From assembly GCA_940671915.1 (NCBI GenBank), contig CALNVZ010000174.1, forward strand, positions 79,687,407 through 79,751,406: a stretch of 64,000 nucleotides of DNA. The letters are read 5' to 3'. This DNA comes from Paracentrotus lividus. Its lineage: Eukaryota; Echinodermata; Echinoidea; Camarodonta; Echinidae. Made by a program: the position numbers and the translations under genes. The notes below the pieces were generated by a model. It did no database searches and was not told the origin of the DNA. It saw nothing but the letters and a program-made list of their open reading frames with translations. Positions 12,701 to 23,349 of the stretch are shown here, piece after piece. Within the stretch, counting starts at the first letter, position 1, and each line of letters starts with the position of its first letter.

Positions 12701-15700
12701 TATGAAACTCTGGAATTGGAGAAACGGGAGTTGTCTTTCATTTAAACTGTACTACTACGATTACTAAATTCAAATTTTCCTTAGCCATTATAATAAGATA
12801 CATCACGTACATTTATGAATACTAAACATTTCTAAAATGTCATGGTATTGAAACGTGTAACAGTAGCAGTAAAATCCTTTGCATCTAACCTGAGTTGCAG
12901 AGTTGTATGTCACCCAGAGCAGATTGCATCGTCAGTTCCAACGTTCTTCTCAACAGGGAACTTGCTCCAGGGATCACAGAGTTCGTTTTCCGTCAAAATA
13001 CTCGAGTCGCAGCATTCAGCTTGACCAGTCGCGGATGCTGTTATATAGAAACTCTGGAAGGTAAAGAAAAATTTATTATTTTTAATGGACATGTCAAAGG
13101 TCACAGCGTAATACCCATCTAGTCTTTTGAAGAATGATGCTGGGAGTACAGGAAAAGCAGATTAGTAAAAAGCTGCATGCTTGACTGGAATATTTGGAGG
13201 ATTCATAATATATTAGGATTTCATGTTGGTATTATCTGATTAACAGACCTGGTATGTATAGGTATAAGTATGTCGACTTATTGTCGACGGCGATTCGAAT
13301 AACTTTACACATGTTACAAGACTTTAATCTTCGTGGATTTTAACTTTATTGATTTTTTTTTTAAACTAAAAATAATGGAAATGAATTAATTCAGTTAAAA
13401 AGAAAGGACCAAGACAATCAGCCATTCATACCTCCTTCAGACCCTCGGCAGCAGGTGGCTCGTTCCGGATCATAAGCTCGCACATGATGAGGATCAGTAC
13501 CGCAGCATTCTCCACCGATGATGCCATCAAAGCTTTGACTTGCCATCTCACAGCAGGTTTGACTGGTGGGATCGTAGGTTGACAGGCCACAGCACTCCTG
13601 AGATGGGCTAGCCTTCTCAAGAATAGCCAAGGATTCATCACATGGCCGCAGCACAGCTCAGTAGATGAGTTGTAGTGTCTGTAGCCGGTGATAGAGGGGG
13701 AAAATGTGATATACATTTTCTGCAAGTTTAACTGTCATCAGCAAGAGCATAAGGTTTTATTTTAAGATTATATATTTTTTTCCCACTAAAGTACGAAGGA
13801 CTTCAATCAGTTTATACAAAAAAATATAAAGTTGACAGTATCATCTCATAAGCATGAAAAAACTCATTCACGAATAGAAAAGTTAATTAAGTTCATATTA
13901 TTCTAAGTGTCCATAATATTATCGTATAGATCTGTTAAAGAGGTTGGACAAAAGCTGCCTAACTTTAAGCCAAGCTTAAGTCTGTGGTTTAACTATGGCT
14001 TGCAAAATGGTGCTCGATTCCGAAAAGTAGATTTTCTATAAATGTTCGACTCATCATAATTTTTGGAAGTAAAACTATTAAAAACTACTTGGGAATGACA
14101 TGTACAAAAGTTTCCCTAGCAATTAAAACATGATTCCAGAATTTTATAGAGGTGTTAAGAACATGCAACATAGACCACAGATTTAAGCTAGACTTAAAGA
14201 TAGGCGGCTTTTGAGAATACGGGCCCATGTGTCTTGGCAATTTTCTTTATGGACAAATCAAGCTTGACAAGAAACTATCTTACCATGCCCGCAGCACGCT
14301 ACATCCTCTCCTCTCTTATACAGCGTATCTTGGCAACAAATCTTGTTTGTTTTGAAGAAAGACACGTCTCCACAACACCCTTGTACATTAGGCATTTCGG
14401 GGATTCCCCGAAATAAATTATTGTTGCAGCAAGAGGACTGTGATGTTAGGTATGATTCTGATCCGCAGCACTTTGCTCCGTTATCTGTTTGAGAAAAAAA
14501 GAGGAAGCGATTGTGAAAAATAAGTCCTACTTGATGTTGACGATGTCGTACCCTGATTAATTTTGTTTGGGGTTTGTACAAAGTTCACACAGCCACGTCC
14601 TATCCCTCTCCCTCTCTGCTTTTTTTATTTCTACATTTTTAAATGACAATTATTGGCAGAGAATCCTTGGAGTTAAGCTGCATATCCATTGTGGTATAAC
14701 TTTCATTGCTATTATAGTTAGTGTATTATTTATCTGTTCTTCTATAATAGTATTGTACAAAAACTTACGCAATTAAAAGAAAGTAATTTATAAGTGAATT
14801 ATAATAGACACCATTTAAGCACTGGATAGTGAGCGAAATTAGTGTGGAAATAGGAATAGACTAATTGATGAATCAAACCAAGTTGTTATAGACCAAATGG
14901 TACTCAATGAGCCTACCTGATGAATGGACGTTGCCATCGCAGCAGAGTTGCGAGTAAGGGTTGTAAGGTTGATGATTGTCGCAACACATCTCGGTCATTG
15001 GGTTGTAGGTTGAATTGCCACAACATTTCGTCCAGGAATCCCTTTTGACGTGCGCCACCTATAGGAGGAAAAATAGCATCACATTACAAAATATAATAAA
15101 AGAAACAATGTAAGCATATGCAAAACTTTAAAGAAGTTGTGGATATAATCTTCATTTCTTAGCTAATTATTTGCACATAAATAGTTAGGGTTAACGAGAA
15201 GAATGGTTGATTTGAAGTTTACACAAAACGTTTACGATCAAATTATAAGAATAAACTTGGCGACACTTTGATATCGGTATCTAATGTATCATGATTGAAT
15301 ACAATTTGTCGATGCTTACCCCATTACAGCAGATCTCATGACTCGTATCAATGACCGTATTCCCACAGCACTGCCCGACTCCAGGAAGGGTTGCCATAGT
15401 GATATCTCCATCTTCTTCTTCTACTTCACAACACGTTTCCACAGAAGTGTCGTATTTTGCCGACCCGCAGCATTCAAAGCCACCTATTATAACATCGATA
15501 TAATATAATATTTTAATCAAAGAAGAGCCAATCTAAAATGTACATAATTATTTTTTATTTATTTGTTATATAAAAATACAATTGTGAAAACAAATGAGTA
15601 AAAAAATAACAGTCCATTATGAAATAAGCCTCAATTCGTTATCCGTATTCTAGGGGGGCGGGGATGGGGTCCCTTTTTCACCAACTCAATTCTCGCACGC

Positions 15701-16159
15701 TAAGAAACCAAAAAGTCGTTTTGACCAACGTTTCTCCACGTTTTGACGAAATATATTTCATTCTTATTGTAATCATACCGTTTCTAGAATGGACGTGGTT
15801 TCCACAGCATATAGAGTTGTCAGGATTGTACCAGTCACTAAACGCGCAACATTGCTCGCCTTCAGATCTCCTCTTCACCTCACCACCACAACATATCTCA
15901 TCTCTAGGATTGTAGATCCCCTCACCACCTGGATCAAAATGATAAATTAAAGATTTCAATTGATTAATGATTAAAGGTGATTGGTAAAGGCAACGATAGC
16001 ATCTATTCAAATTGATAAGAATTGTACAAATTATGGCAGATAAAAAAAGATCTGAGTTGTTGTTTCGAGTAAGCGCCAGTCTCTTTAGAATTGGCGTATT
16101 TTTTTCTTCGCACTATATCCAAAATATGTATTTGGTGTTATGTTTATCATATCCTCTAC

Positions 16160-16197
<38 letters not shown>

Positions 16198-19100
16198 CAC
16201 CACCATATAGTTGTGGTATTCATCATCATCACCACCATCCACCACCACCACCACCATCATATATAATAATCACCGGCATCATCACAAGCAGCAACAACAC
16301 CACCACCACCTTCACCATCACCATCATATCAACCATCATCATCATTATCACCATACATCATCACCACCATTCACCACCACATCGCATATCAATTCTAGTT
16401 GTAAACTTAAGAGGAAGAGGGCGCTATCACTCTACGCAAATCAAACGCTTGCCATAAACATTTTGTCTTTTGCACAGTTTATTTCACTTTGTTTTGCTTG
16501 ATTATGGCGAGCAACTACCTCTTTCAAAGAAATGATCAACTCGAATAAGTACGCTAAGAGTCTTTTTTTTTTCAAAATAGGAATAACTTACTGCAAATGG
16601 GGAAAAAAGTCCTGTCACTTGTGTCAATTCGAATCCCTAATCAGATCAAATTCCTTACAATATGGCCAATTTTGCTCTCAAAATAGCTCATACGCCACAT
16701 AATAATCTTCCTGGATAACGCTAATTATATTACAGCTTAATGATCAGCCGTTCTTTAAAAAGCTTGATTCTCAACCTTTCCAGAGATGGTAAATTCATTT
16801 CGATTGCGTTAGAAAAAGTCCTGTCACTTTCAACATTATCACAATAGAATCTTTACCGATGGGTCGATATTTCCGCATATCACATGCATATCGCATGTGG
16901 ACGGCGTCTTCGCAAGAGGTGACAAGATCACTACTTATATCAATAATCGTTTGGAACATCAATCTATGTGAAATAAAGTTATCTGATTACATACTTCATT
17001 CACATAATTGTATAAGCTTGCCCAAATGTGTATTTCCTCCATCTGGTCTGGAGAATCTATTAACTAACAACATGATAAAAGTTCATTATCTTTCATCTTT
17101 CCATGTACGAGTAGATATGCTGAAACCGAACGGATAAATACCATTCCAGCTGCAGGGAAGTCTTCTTAGCGAGTTTTTTGATGAGCTAATTTATTATGCA
17201 GCAGCTGTATAGATTCTACGCTTGTCAATCGTATTTCCAACGTCGCTTCGTTTGCGTCTGACCTCTAGATAATGGACGCGCCTCTGTTTAATTACGATAT
17301 CAATGCCGCACATGGTATACGTTAACTTTACATTTTACATAGAGTAGAATTGATATGATCCTCACCAACACTTTACCATAATTATCACCACCACCATCAT
17401 CGCCACCACCACCATGACACCACTATTACATCATCATTGTTATCATTATCATCATCGTCAATATCAATCATCATTATCAGCAGCAGCATCATCATCATCA
17501 TCATCATCAGGCATTGGTGTATGTACTTACAGCATAGAGGGCGTGCGCCCCTTCCTACTGGGTAGATGTTGCCACTGCAGCATACTTCTGAATTGACATT
17601 GTATCGCTTGGTCTCCCCTGTTGCTGGGTCTGGACATACCCCATTTCGAGCTGCTGCAATTAGTGTCACTAAAGGGAAAATTTTTTATAAATTCAGACAA
17701 AATAAAATATTACAAAATAATACAGTGAAAACATCGTTTTGTCTTTTTGTTCCAATAATGGTAAATAACGAAGATTGTTCATTATATCCTGGCATTTCAT
17801 TTTATTATTATTTTTTGTTCATTTATTTATTTATTTTAGGGAGGGTGCCTAAACCAGGAATTTCCCCGTCATTTTATGCCCACAACACAGAATCTACATA
17901 AATGAACAAAATAATAACATAATGTTGATTTGGGGTTTTCCGACGGGTCCACAATTCATGTTCCCCTTTCTTCTCGTATCTAAAAATAGAATCTAGATAT
18001 GACGAGGGACTCCGACACCAAATAAGGGTAAAAACCCATGCTATAGAAAATATTCGAACAATACTATCTACAAACAACCTTTGCCCACGTCACAAAATGT
18101 ACAGAACTCTTACAACTGTTTATATATGGTTACAGATATCATGGATAAGAGTAAACACACGTGTGCGAGATTTTATTTTGTACGACGCTTTCAGAGATGA
18201 TTAATTAATACTATCAATTTCAATGATTTGCCCTTTTTTTCATTAGAACTATTTTAAATATACCTCGGTCACATGCACCCATGTGACTATCTTAATTCAC
18301 ACCTACACCATGACCATGTACACCAGAACAACAAATTACATTTACATCAAGTGGCTTTGTTGTTTTAGGGTATGACGGGAGTATTTTAGAAGTTTGGTAT
18401 GGATTTGATGAATAGGGTGGAAACCCCCGAACTTCGAATAGAATTTTCGTAGTTTAGTAATAGTATCGCATGATTAGAGACACAAAGGTCGTGGATTCAA
18501 TCCTCGACAAAGGCTTTCATGTCCTTGAAAATGACAAGCTATCAACAGGCTTCACCTCACCCAGGTGATAAAATGGATTCATTCATTGTATATGCCTTTA
18601 ATAAAATGGTCCAGCGGGATGAAATCAAATGACTGACGTGATTATAAGTAATGTGCGCCGATTGGTCACAAATAGATAATAGAAAATAGATAAAATATTA
18701 ATTCCATAACGACTATTAGCAGTAGTAGTCGTAGTAGTAGTAGTAATATTATAATAATCATTATTATTACTATTATTGTTATTATTGATATTATTATTAT
18801 TATTATTGTTATCATTATCATTGTTATTATTATAATTATTATTATTATTATTGTTATTATTATCGTCATCATCATTATCGTGTCATTATTATTATTGTAA
18901 ATCCGCGGTGAACAAACTTTTTATTGTCACTATTATTATTATTATCATCATTTGTATTATTGGTTTTTTTGTGTGTGTGTGTGTGTGTGTGACATTATGA
19001 CTTGTTCTTAAGGCCCACTTTTGTTTGGCCTGCACTCTCACCCCACGACTATAACTTTGGAACTGAAATGACTGAAAATCTATAAATAACCATAATGTGA

Positions 19101-21446
19101 TGATGTGCAAAGTTTCCATCAACATTGCTTAAATTTTCCTTTGTGTGTTTTTTGTACCGCCCATGAAGAATAAAACATAATATGATGACGGAAGTTTCCA
19201 ACAGTGATTTTTCTCTATAGCAATAGTAAATAATCCTATTTTCCATGACCTAATACGTAAATTTATTATGTTCATTATGATTAACATAATTCAATAGGTA
19301 TCAATGAATTGAATATATTTTGACTGATTGAATAGCGTGGAAAATACTAGTAAGATCACCCACTCTAAATAAATGACGTCATCATTTGTATCAATACAAT
19401 GATATGGGACGCATTGACGTACGAAGGTTCTATAGACTTTTATATGGTTCATTGATTTGGGGGAATCACATGAGGATTGCAATGAAAGGGAGAATGATGG
19501 GGATTTAGCAATATATAGACAGGCAACTGAAAATGAAATGCATTTTCGTCTTTAAAATCTAAAATTTGATAAGTGTATCAAAGGAATTTAATATCAGCTC
19601 TATAATTATCGACATTGATATTTTTGTTTCATTTTTGTTTTCTTTCTGCATCTTTTTTTCGATGTAAAATATGCAAGCTTTCTCTTTCTTTCATGTTGAA
19701 AGGTCACAAGCTGAGTAACTGTCAATATACTATTATTTAAAAATGGCGCCAGTAGTGATTTCATTTTCCTTTCGTGTTGCAAACTCGTGAAACGAAATAA
19801 CGTATTTTCTGATAACACCTTTGTGTGAATATGTGATATAATGAGATATCGATTGATCGTTAAGGTTAGAATGTAATGGAAAGAATAATATCTTCAAGAA
19901 ATGAAACTCATGATGGCTGATCTTCTGAAAAAATTGATAGTTTAACAAAGATTGCTTTTTATACTTGAGCATTTTAATTTTTGTAAGAAAATCGATATCT
20001 ATAGGCTTTTCCTTTTGACTACACACTTACTGCGTTCATTTTCTCTTATCGATTATGCAAGCTTGTATCAATTATTTCAAAATACACTTATAGATAATAC
20101 TGAGCTTCTATGTTTTTATCCAAAAATAGCATTAATATGATGTGAATCATCACATACATTCAATCTGACTGAAATGCATGAGCAAATGAGATCATCCGAT
20201 ATTTTTTAACCGGATTTGTAGGATACAGCTTAATAAAAACAATGAATGATATTTATTTCCTACATGTAGGCCCTATACAATTGAATATAAATATCAATTT
20301 AGAAATATATAAAAGATTGAAATATTTCATACCTAAAAGCATTCTGCGAAGTTAAATTGTAACTTATGAATTGTTAATAAGTTATATGTTAGTTTATTCA
20401 AGATTGGTCCAGGATATATTCATTCATATACAGTTTTTTTTTTAAAGTGCTTATTGAATGATATATTTCGTGGCAATAAGCTCGATTTTTTCTTTCCATT
20501 TCCTTAATTAAATTTCCCTTACATTCAATTGGTTCTTAAGAGCCGTTGTGTATAATGCTCTGAATCTTATGAATTTCTTATTATTTGAATAAAATTGGAG
20601 AGTATAATGTAACCAAAGCAAATAAAATAAAAATCACTCATAAAGCAGACATAAATAATAGCATGGTATATATCATCAAAGATGCATGTCGAGCTGTTTT
20701 TTGTTCGTTCTGATTATGAGAAATGAATTATGGAAATTTTAAATCTACATGAAAGGGGATAAAAAAAAAACCTTCACACCACAATGACCAACCACTATAT
20801 TTATATATCACGAAACGCATTACCACATCGACATGGCCCACAAGGAACACTCATATGCTCACGACAAAACTTTTCAATATTTCATCAGAAAATGCTTAAA
20901 GTACCCCCACTCTGATAAAAAATATACTTCAAACCCTTTATCTCTTGTAGAATTTGCAAATGTTACCACTTTTGAATGTAATAATGTATGTCAAAACTAT
21001 CATAAAATATTGAGCAAGACACAAACGATATTACATAACTTAATTTCGTTAAAATGAAGGGCTTGTCTATTCTTGCTTTATTAATAAAAAGTTGAAACAT
21101 GTTCATGGCACCCATTTAGAATCGCTTTGTTACCTTTGAAACATACTTCTTTATAAAGCCAAACATTGTTATACAAGTCACTAAATAATTTATAAATCAT
21201 AATTTATGTTTATAAATCATACTGTCTGAGAGAATAAAACAGGATAGAGAGCAAAAAAAAAGTTTCACCATTTGGTAAAATAAAAAAGGATTAACGTTAT
21301 TCTCATATCTCACACAAGTATAATAATCGTCAAATAACGTGGAGATGGTTATTGTTGAAAACAAAATACAAATAAGAAAAAAACTTACCATATGATGCAG
21401 CAATAATACATATAACTGGAATACTGTTGATAAATGAAGACGACAT
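9334..21446 (-). CDS. galaxin-like secreted di-cysteine repeat protein (13 coding exons)
   Basis: A gene on the minus strand that I assembled from 13 exons with GT-AG junctions, about 3.42 kb of coding sequence (about 1,140 residues). Order: signal peptide, then many repeats of the form CCG-x(4)-Y-x(6-8)-CC with ten or so residues between pairs, then a C-terminal domain with few cysteines. This spacing is that of galaxins, first known as coral skeletal matrix proteins; galaxin-like proteins also occur in other invertebrates. A secreted or matrix role is inferred from the family and the signal peptide. Reading phase agrees at each junction for exons 1-6 and 10-13, which supports the model strongly. 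Exons 7-10 contain about eight single-base frame breaks. Introns carry microsatellites and mobile elements. Alternatives: another disulfide-rich extracellular protein, or a recently decayed copy. Exon limits are read by eye and RNA-seq is needed to confirm them. Confidence 0.8.
10017..11053 (-). CDS. galaxin-like gene, exon 12 (main repeat exon)
   Basis: A 1,037-nt exon with one open frame, encoding about 345 residues with 19 Cys-Cys pairs plus three single-cysteine variants. Repeats alternate ECCG-x(4)-Y or V with TCCxG, spaced 10-14 residues. A Ser/acid-rich spacer (NPWSSSSNVADEADDGA) interrupts the array near two-thirds of its length. It ends with a short cysteine-free linker (IPRRDTNPNTLPVSMVSQ) leading to the C-terminal domain. 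The long uninterrupted frame argues against old pseudogenisation. Confidence 0.9.
11412..11640 (-). CDS. galaxin-like gene, exon 11
   Basis: 229 nt with an intact frame. It carries ATCCGYELLTRPESQICCDG, DECHGRTAFNPETETVCNG (one cysteine of each pair lost) and GECCSGQAYQPDDQICC. It leaves phase 2 at a perfect GTAAGT, and the first base of exon 12 completes the Leu codon. Confidence 0.8.
11782..12075 (-). CDS. galaxin-like gene, exon 10 (two frame breaks)
   Basis: Starts CCRNTAYNTLTHMCDQRG and runs to EYVCCGDN before a TAG; the next frame continues GTGFICCSGYPVPLPEGSE and then ECCSFQAFDPP. A further one-base break precedes EVCCNGHVHMMTNS. The donor is GTGAGT, phase 1. Both breaks behave like single missing bases. 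Confidence 0.6.
12380..12608 (-). CDS. galaxin-like gene, exon 9 (three frame breaks)
   Basis: Starts VCMEDGVIEV in phase 0, then needs three frame changes to follow the family pattern (AVCGIQLYDQ, EVCCDDFIRGRFDEDG, SQTCCMATVHD). Two behave as single missing bases and one as an extra base or two missing bases. The exit codon GG| joins exon 10 as GCCRN. Confidence 0.5.
12890..13037 (-). CDS. galaxin-like gene, exon 8 (one frame break)
   Basis: It reads ASATGQAECCDSSILTENELCD and onward to DDAICSG, then meets a TGA. One missing base in the G-run at that point would restore VTYNSATQ, a typical galaxin repeat tail, and would give phase 0 at the GTTAGA donor, matching exon 9. Confidence 0.6.
13432..13678 (-). 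CDS. galaxin-like gene, exon 7 (two frame breaks)
   Basis: Coding similarity is clear (YNSSTELCCGH, QECCGLSTYDPTSQTCC, GGECCGTD, ATCCRGS), but the exon does not read through. The frame implied by exon 6 is off by one at the acceptor, and a second one-base break lies just after the first CCG. Both breaks behave like single missing bases. The donor GTATGA and the exit phase agree with exon 8. Confidence 0.6.
13940..14226. mobile_element. fold-back MITE-like element in intron 6
   Basis: The left part (AAGCTGCCTAACTTTAAG) and right part (CTTAAAGATAGGCGGCTT) are imperfect inverted repeats, and the right end finishes GAATACGGGCCC. That end is shared with the element at 60618-61066, so both probably belong to one family. 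Non-coding. Confidence 0.55.
14284..14484 (-). CDS. galaxin-like gene, exon 6
   Basis: 201 nt, phase 1 at both ends, between a CTCAAACAG acceptor and a GTAAGA donor. It carries AKCCGSESYLTSQSSCCNN, GCCGDVSFFKTNKICC and VACCGHG. It is the last exon with a clean frame before the disturbed block. Confidence 0.8.
14917..15058 (-). CDS. galaxin-like gene, exon 5
   Basis: 142 nt entering phase 0 after CCTCCTATAG and leaving phase 1 at GTAGGC. It carries TKCCGNSTYNPMTEMCCDN followed by YNPYSQLCCDGN. Confidence 0.8.
15320..15483 (-). CDS. galaxin-like gene, exon 4
   Basis: 164 nt entering phase 1 and leaving phase 0 at GTAAGC. It encodes GFECCGSAKYDTSVETCC, an acidic stretch (EVEEEDGD), then GQCCGNTVIDTSHEICCNG. 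Confidence 0.8.
15779..15928 (-). CDS. galaxin-like gene, exon 3
   Basis: 150 nt, phase 1 at both ends. It carries GEGIYNPRDEICCGGE, then GEQCCAFSDWYNPDNSICCGN, which are two full galaxin-type repeats. The donor reads GTATGA and the acceptor follows TTTGATCCAG. Confidence 0.8.
16159..16380. repeat. (CAT)n/(ACC)n microsatellite cluster in intron 2
   Basis: Interleaved ATC and CCA trinucleotide runs. The His/Pro-rich and Ser-rich frames here are translations of the repeat. A related cluster occurs at 17384-17510. Confidence 0.95.
16388..17354. mobile_element. dispersed non-coding repeat K, copy 1
   Basis: A unit of about 967 bp that recurs in the same orientation at 40843-41817. It starts ATCAATTCTA and ends TAGAATTGAT, a perfect 10-bp terminal inverted repeat, and includes the shared segment AGAGGGCGCTATCACTCTAC. 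No transposase-like frame is present. It lies inside intron 2 of the galaxin-like gene. Confidence 0.7.
17384..17510. repeat. (CAT)n/(CCA)n microsatellite
   Basis: Trinucleotide runs immediately 3' of exon 2 in the gene's orientation, close to the splice donor at 17530. Confidence 0.9.
17531..17668 (-). CDS. galaxin-like gene, exon 2
   Basis: 138 nt from a CCCTTTAG acceptor to a GTAAGT donor. It completes the signal peptide and starts the mature region (RNGVCPDPATGETKRYN, then EVCCSGN). It ends phase 1 inside a Cys codon that is completed by exon 3 to give CCGEG, so the repeat motif crosses the junction intact. Confidence 0.8.
17669..21388 (-). other. intron 1 of the galaxin-like gene
   Basis: 3.7 kb without recognisable exons. 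It contains an ATT/TAT trinucleotide tract (about 18720-18960), a (GT)n run (18970-18991) and otherwise AT-rich sequence. A GGATTCAATCC word near 18490 resembles a polymerase III B box, but there is no convincing tRNA fold around it. Confidence 0.5.
18720..18896. repeat. (TTA)n trinucleotide tract
   Basis: Long imperfect run of ATT, TAT and GTT triplets, continued at 18930-18960 and followed by (GT)n at 18970-18991. The Ile/Met-rich minus-strand frame is a translation of this tract. Confidence 0.9.
21389..21446 (-). CDS. galaxin-like gene, exon 1 (signal peptide start)
   Basis: ATG at 21446-21444 reads MSSSFINSIPVICIIAASY and then splits a codon at a GTAAGT donor (phase 1). Joined to exon 2 the hydrophobic core continues as VTLIAAA, giving one uninterrupted signal-peptide core across a 3.7-kb intron. 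That continuity is the main reason for accepting this exon and start. Confidence 0.7.
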
Positions 21447-21553
21447 GATAAGATTTGCCTTTTCTGTAGAAAATATAAATTATATGCAATACTTTGTAAT
21501 CTTCGCTCTGACTGCGAGCTATTGTGTAATGATCCATCAGCCAAGAACCGGTC

Positions 21554-21561
21554 CTTTTATA
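21554..21561 (-). promoter_or_regulatory. TATA box of the galaxin-like gene
   Basis: Minus-strand TATAAAAG lies about 108 bp upstream of the predicted ATG at 21446. This fits a transcription start near 21530 and a 5' leader of about 80 nt. It is a good match to the consensus in a plausible place; there is no transcript evidence. Confidence 0.5.
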
Positions 21562-21671
21562 ATGGTTGAAACGGTGTGGTCCATTATATTATATGTCGTC
21601 ACAATCGGGGGAAACCCCCGAAATCCAGTCGTGTCTGTTCTCGCATACCCCCAACATAACCCCTGCCAGGG

Positions 21672-23327
21672 GTGTCGATTGTGGGGGGATGGGGGGGATG
21701 CATCCCCCCAATAATTTCAGTGGGGTGGGGGATGGTGTGTACAATCATCCCCCCCCAATATTTTGATAATCAAGAAAAAAAAAATATCATATTATAGCAT
21801 AAAATTACCCATTACAAAATCGTTATCATACAAACATTTTTTATAACATTATTATATTATTTTGCAGTCTAAATGCATATTTCTGACATTCAAAAATCCA
21901 AAATTTCTCACTCTTCGTTAATCTTCTCGTGTGTGCCTATATACTTCAGTAATCATGTAACACAAAACACCGTGTTGAATAATGGAAGCGCAGATGTTTC
22001 ACTATTCACAATTAAAAGAAAGAAAAAAAATAAAATCGATGATACATCAGGGGCATTGATCCCAGGGTGAAATGGGGGACAGGTGCCTCGATAAGTAAAA
22101 CTGAAGTCATAAGTTTCCCTCCAATAACCCACGATGGTTTTGATAAAATAAATAATGAATATGGAAGAGTCTGTAACACTTAGCTTGGCTCTTCATCGAC
22201 AAGTAACTTTTTAGGACTCGGACCATTGATTATATAATAACATTTCACTATTCTCTGGGGGCTAAATGCCTCTTTTCAAATTAGTCGCTACTTTTGCTCT
22301 CAAATATCAGATAACTGTTAGAATTTGCGTGAAAATTTCAGCTCGCACTTCGCGCTCGCATAATATAAGATAGTGCAAACTGCACTTGACTTTGTTCATC
22401 TTTTATGCATGTATTAATGCCACGATGGTACGTTTAAAACACTAAATCCCTTCCCGTTTCGTGCTCCCATGTCGCTACAAGTATCTTTGTTTCATCAGGT
22501 CCACTATATTGAGAAATTTTCAGCTCGCGCTTCGCGCTCGCACAATATATTGCCCTAATTCGTCCATATAGATTTGCGTTTGTTGGCATTACGTCATGAT
22601 GTTCCGCTTCTAATGACTAGTTAAAGCCCCTAGCCCTCCATCAATTTCGTGCTTTATATCATGTAACGCTACAAATACCATGTTCAGTTGAATATTATTG
22701 AGAAAATTTTAAGCTCGCGGCTTCGCGCTCGCACTACAGCCCTATAAATTCGACGAATGTAATAGTACTCATATGCGTAATAATGCCGCATGTGTGTGTA
22801 TCTATAGACATTACATCATGAATGGCCCTTTAACAAAGCAGATTAAAGCCCCTTCCCGTTTTCGCGTTAGCATTATTTTACAATATATGTCCATTTAATG
22901 TCACTATTTATTGAGAACATTTTTAGCTCGTGCTCGCATAAAGAATTTGAAAATATGTACTAGTGGATACTGACATGCATGCATAGTGTTTGTATTATCT
23001 GTAGCCATTACATCATCATGGTCCCCTTTAACAAACCAGTTAAGCCCCTTCCTCGTTTCGCGCCTCGAATTATGCTACAAATGCCCCATTTTATGTCACC
23101 ATTATTGAGAAATTTTCAGCTCGCGCTTCGCGCTCGCATTATACAACACATTTTTCATATTTATATGCATGTACAAGCATTATACAAACATTACCCCCCC
23201 CCAACAATATACAAACATTACCCCACCCCCAACAATGGACACTGCGATCATATACCATCGTAGTCACATTGAGGAAAAGAGGAATATCGACGATCATCCC
23301 CCCCAAATCGCCAAAACAAATCGACAC
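21672..23327. mobile_element. element H (copy 1), tandem ~190-bp units with CGCGCTTCGCGC word
   Basis: Ends are GTGTCGATT and AATCGACAC, next to G/C-run tracts. The interior holds five units of about 180-220 bp, each with the word TCAGCTCGCGCTTCGCGCTC or a variant (about 22338, 22520, 22710, 22925 and 23116). Other shared words follow in the same order (GCTACAAAT, CATTACATCATGATGG, CCCCTTCCCG). The word can fold as GCGC-TTC-GCGC. Non-coding. A shorter relative with the same right end lies at about 38090-38635. Confidence 0.65.
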
Positions 23328-23349
23328 CGTTGACCCCTGGGGTTTTTAA

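Noticed and set aside
16012-16501. His/Pro/Ser-rich open frames
   Set aside because: Direct translations of CAT and ACC microsatellites in all three frames.
18455-18560. Possible tRNA-derived SINE (GGATTCAATCC word)
   Set aside because: A B-box-like word alone; no A box at the right distance and no cloverleaf could be drawn.
20833-21057. 74-codon frame upstream of exon 2 on the plus strand
   Set aside because: No family resemblance, no supporting codon pattern, and it lies within intron 1 of the opposite-strand gene.
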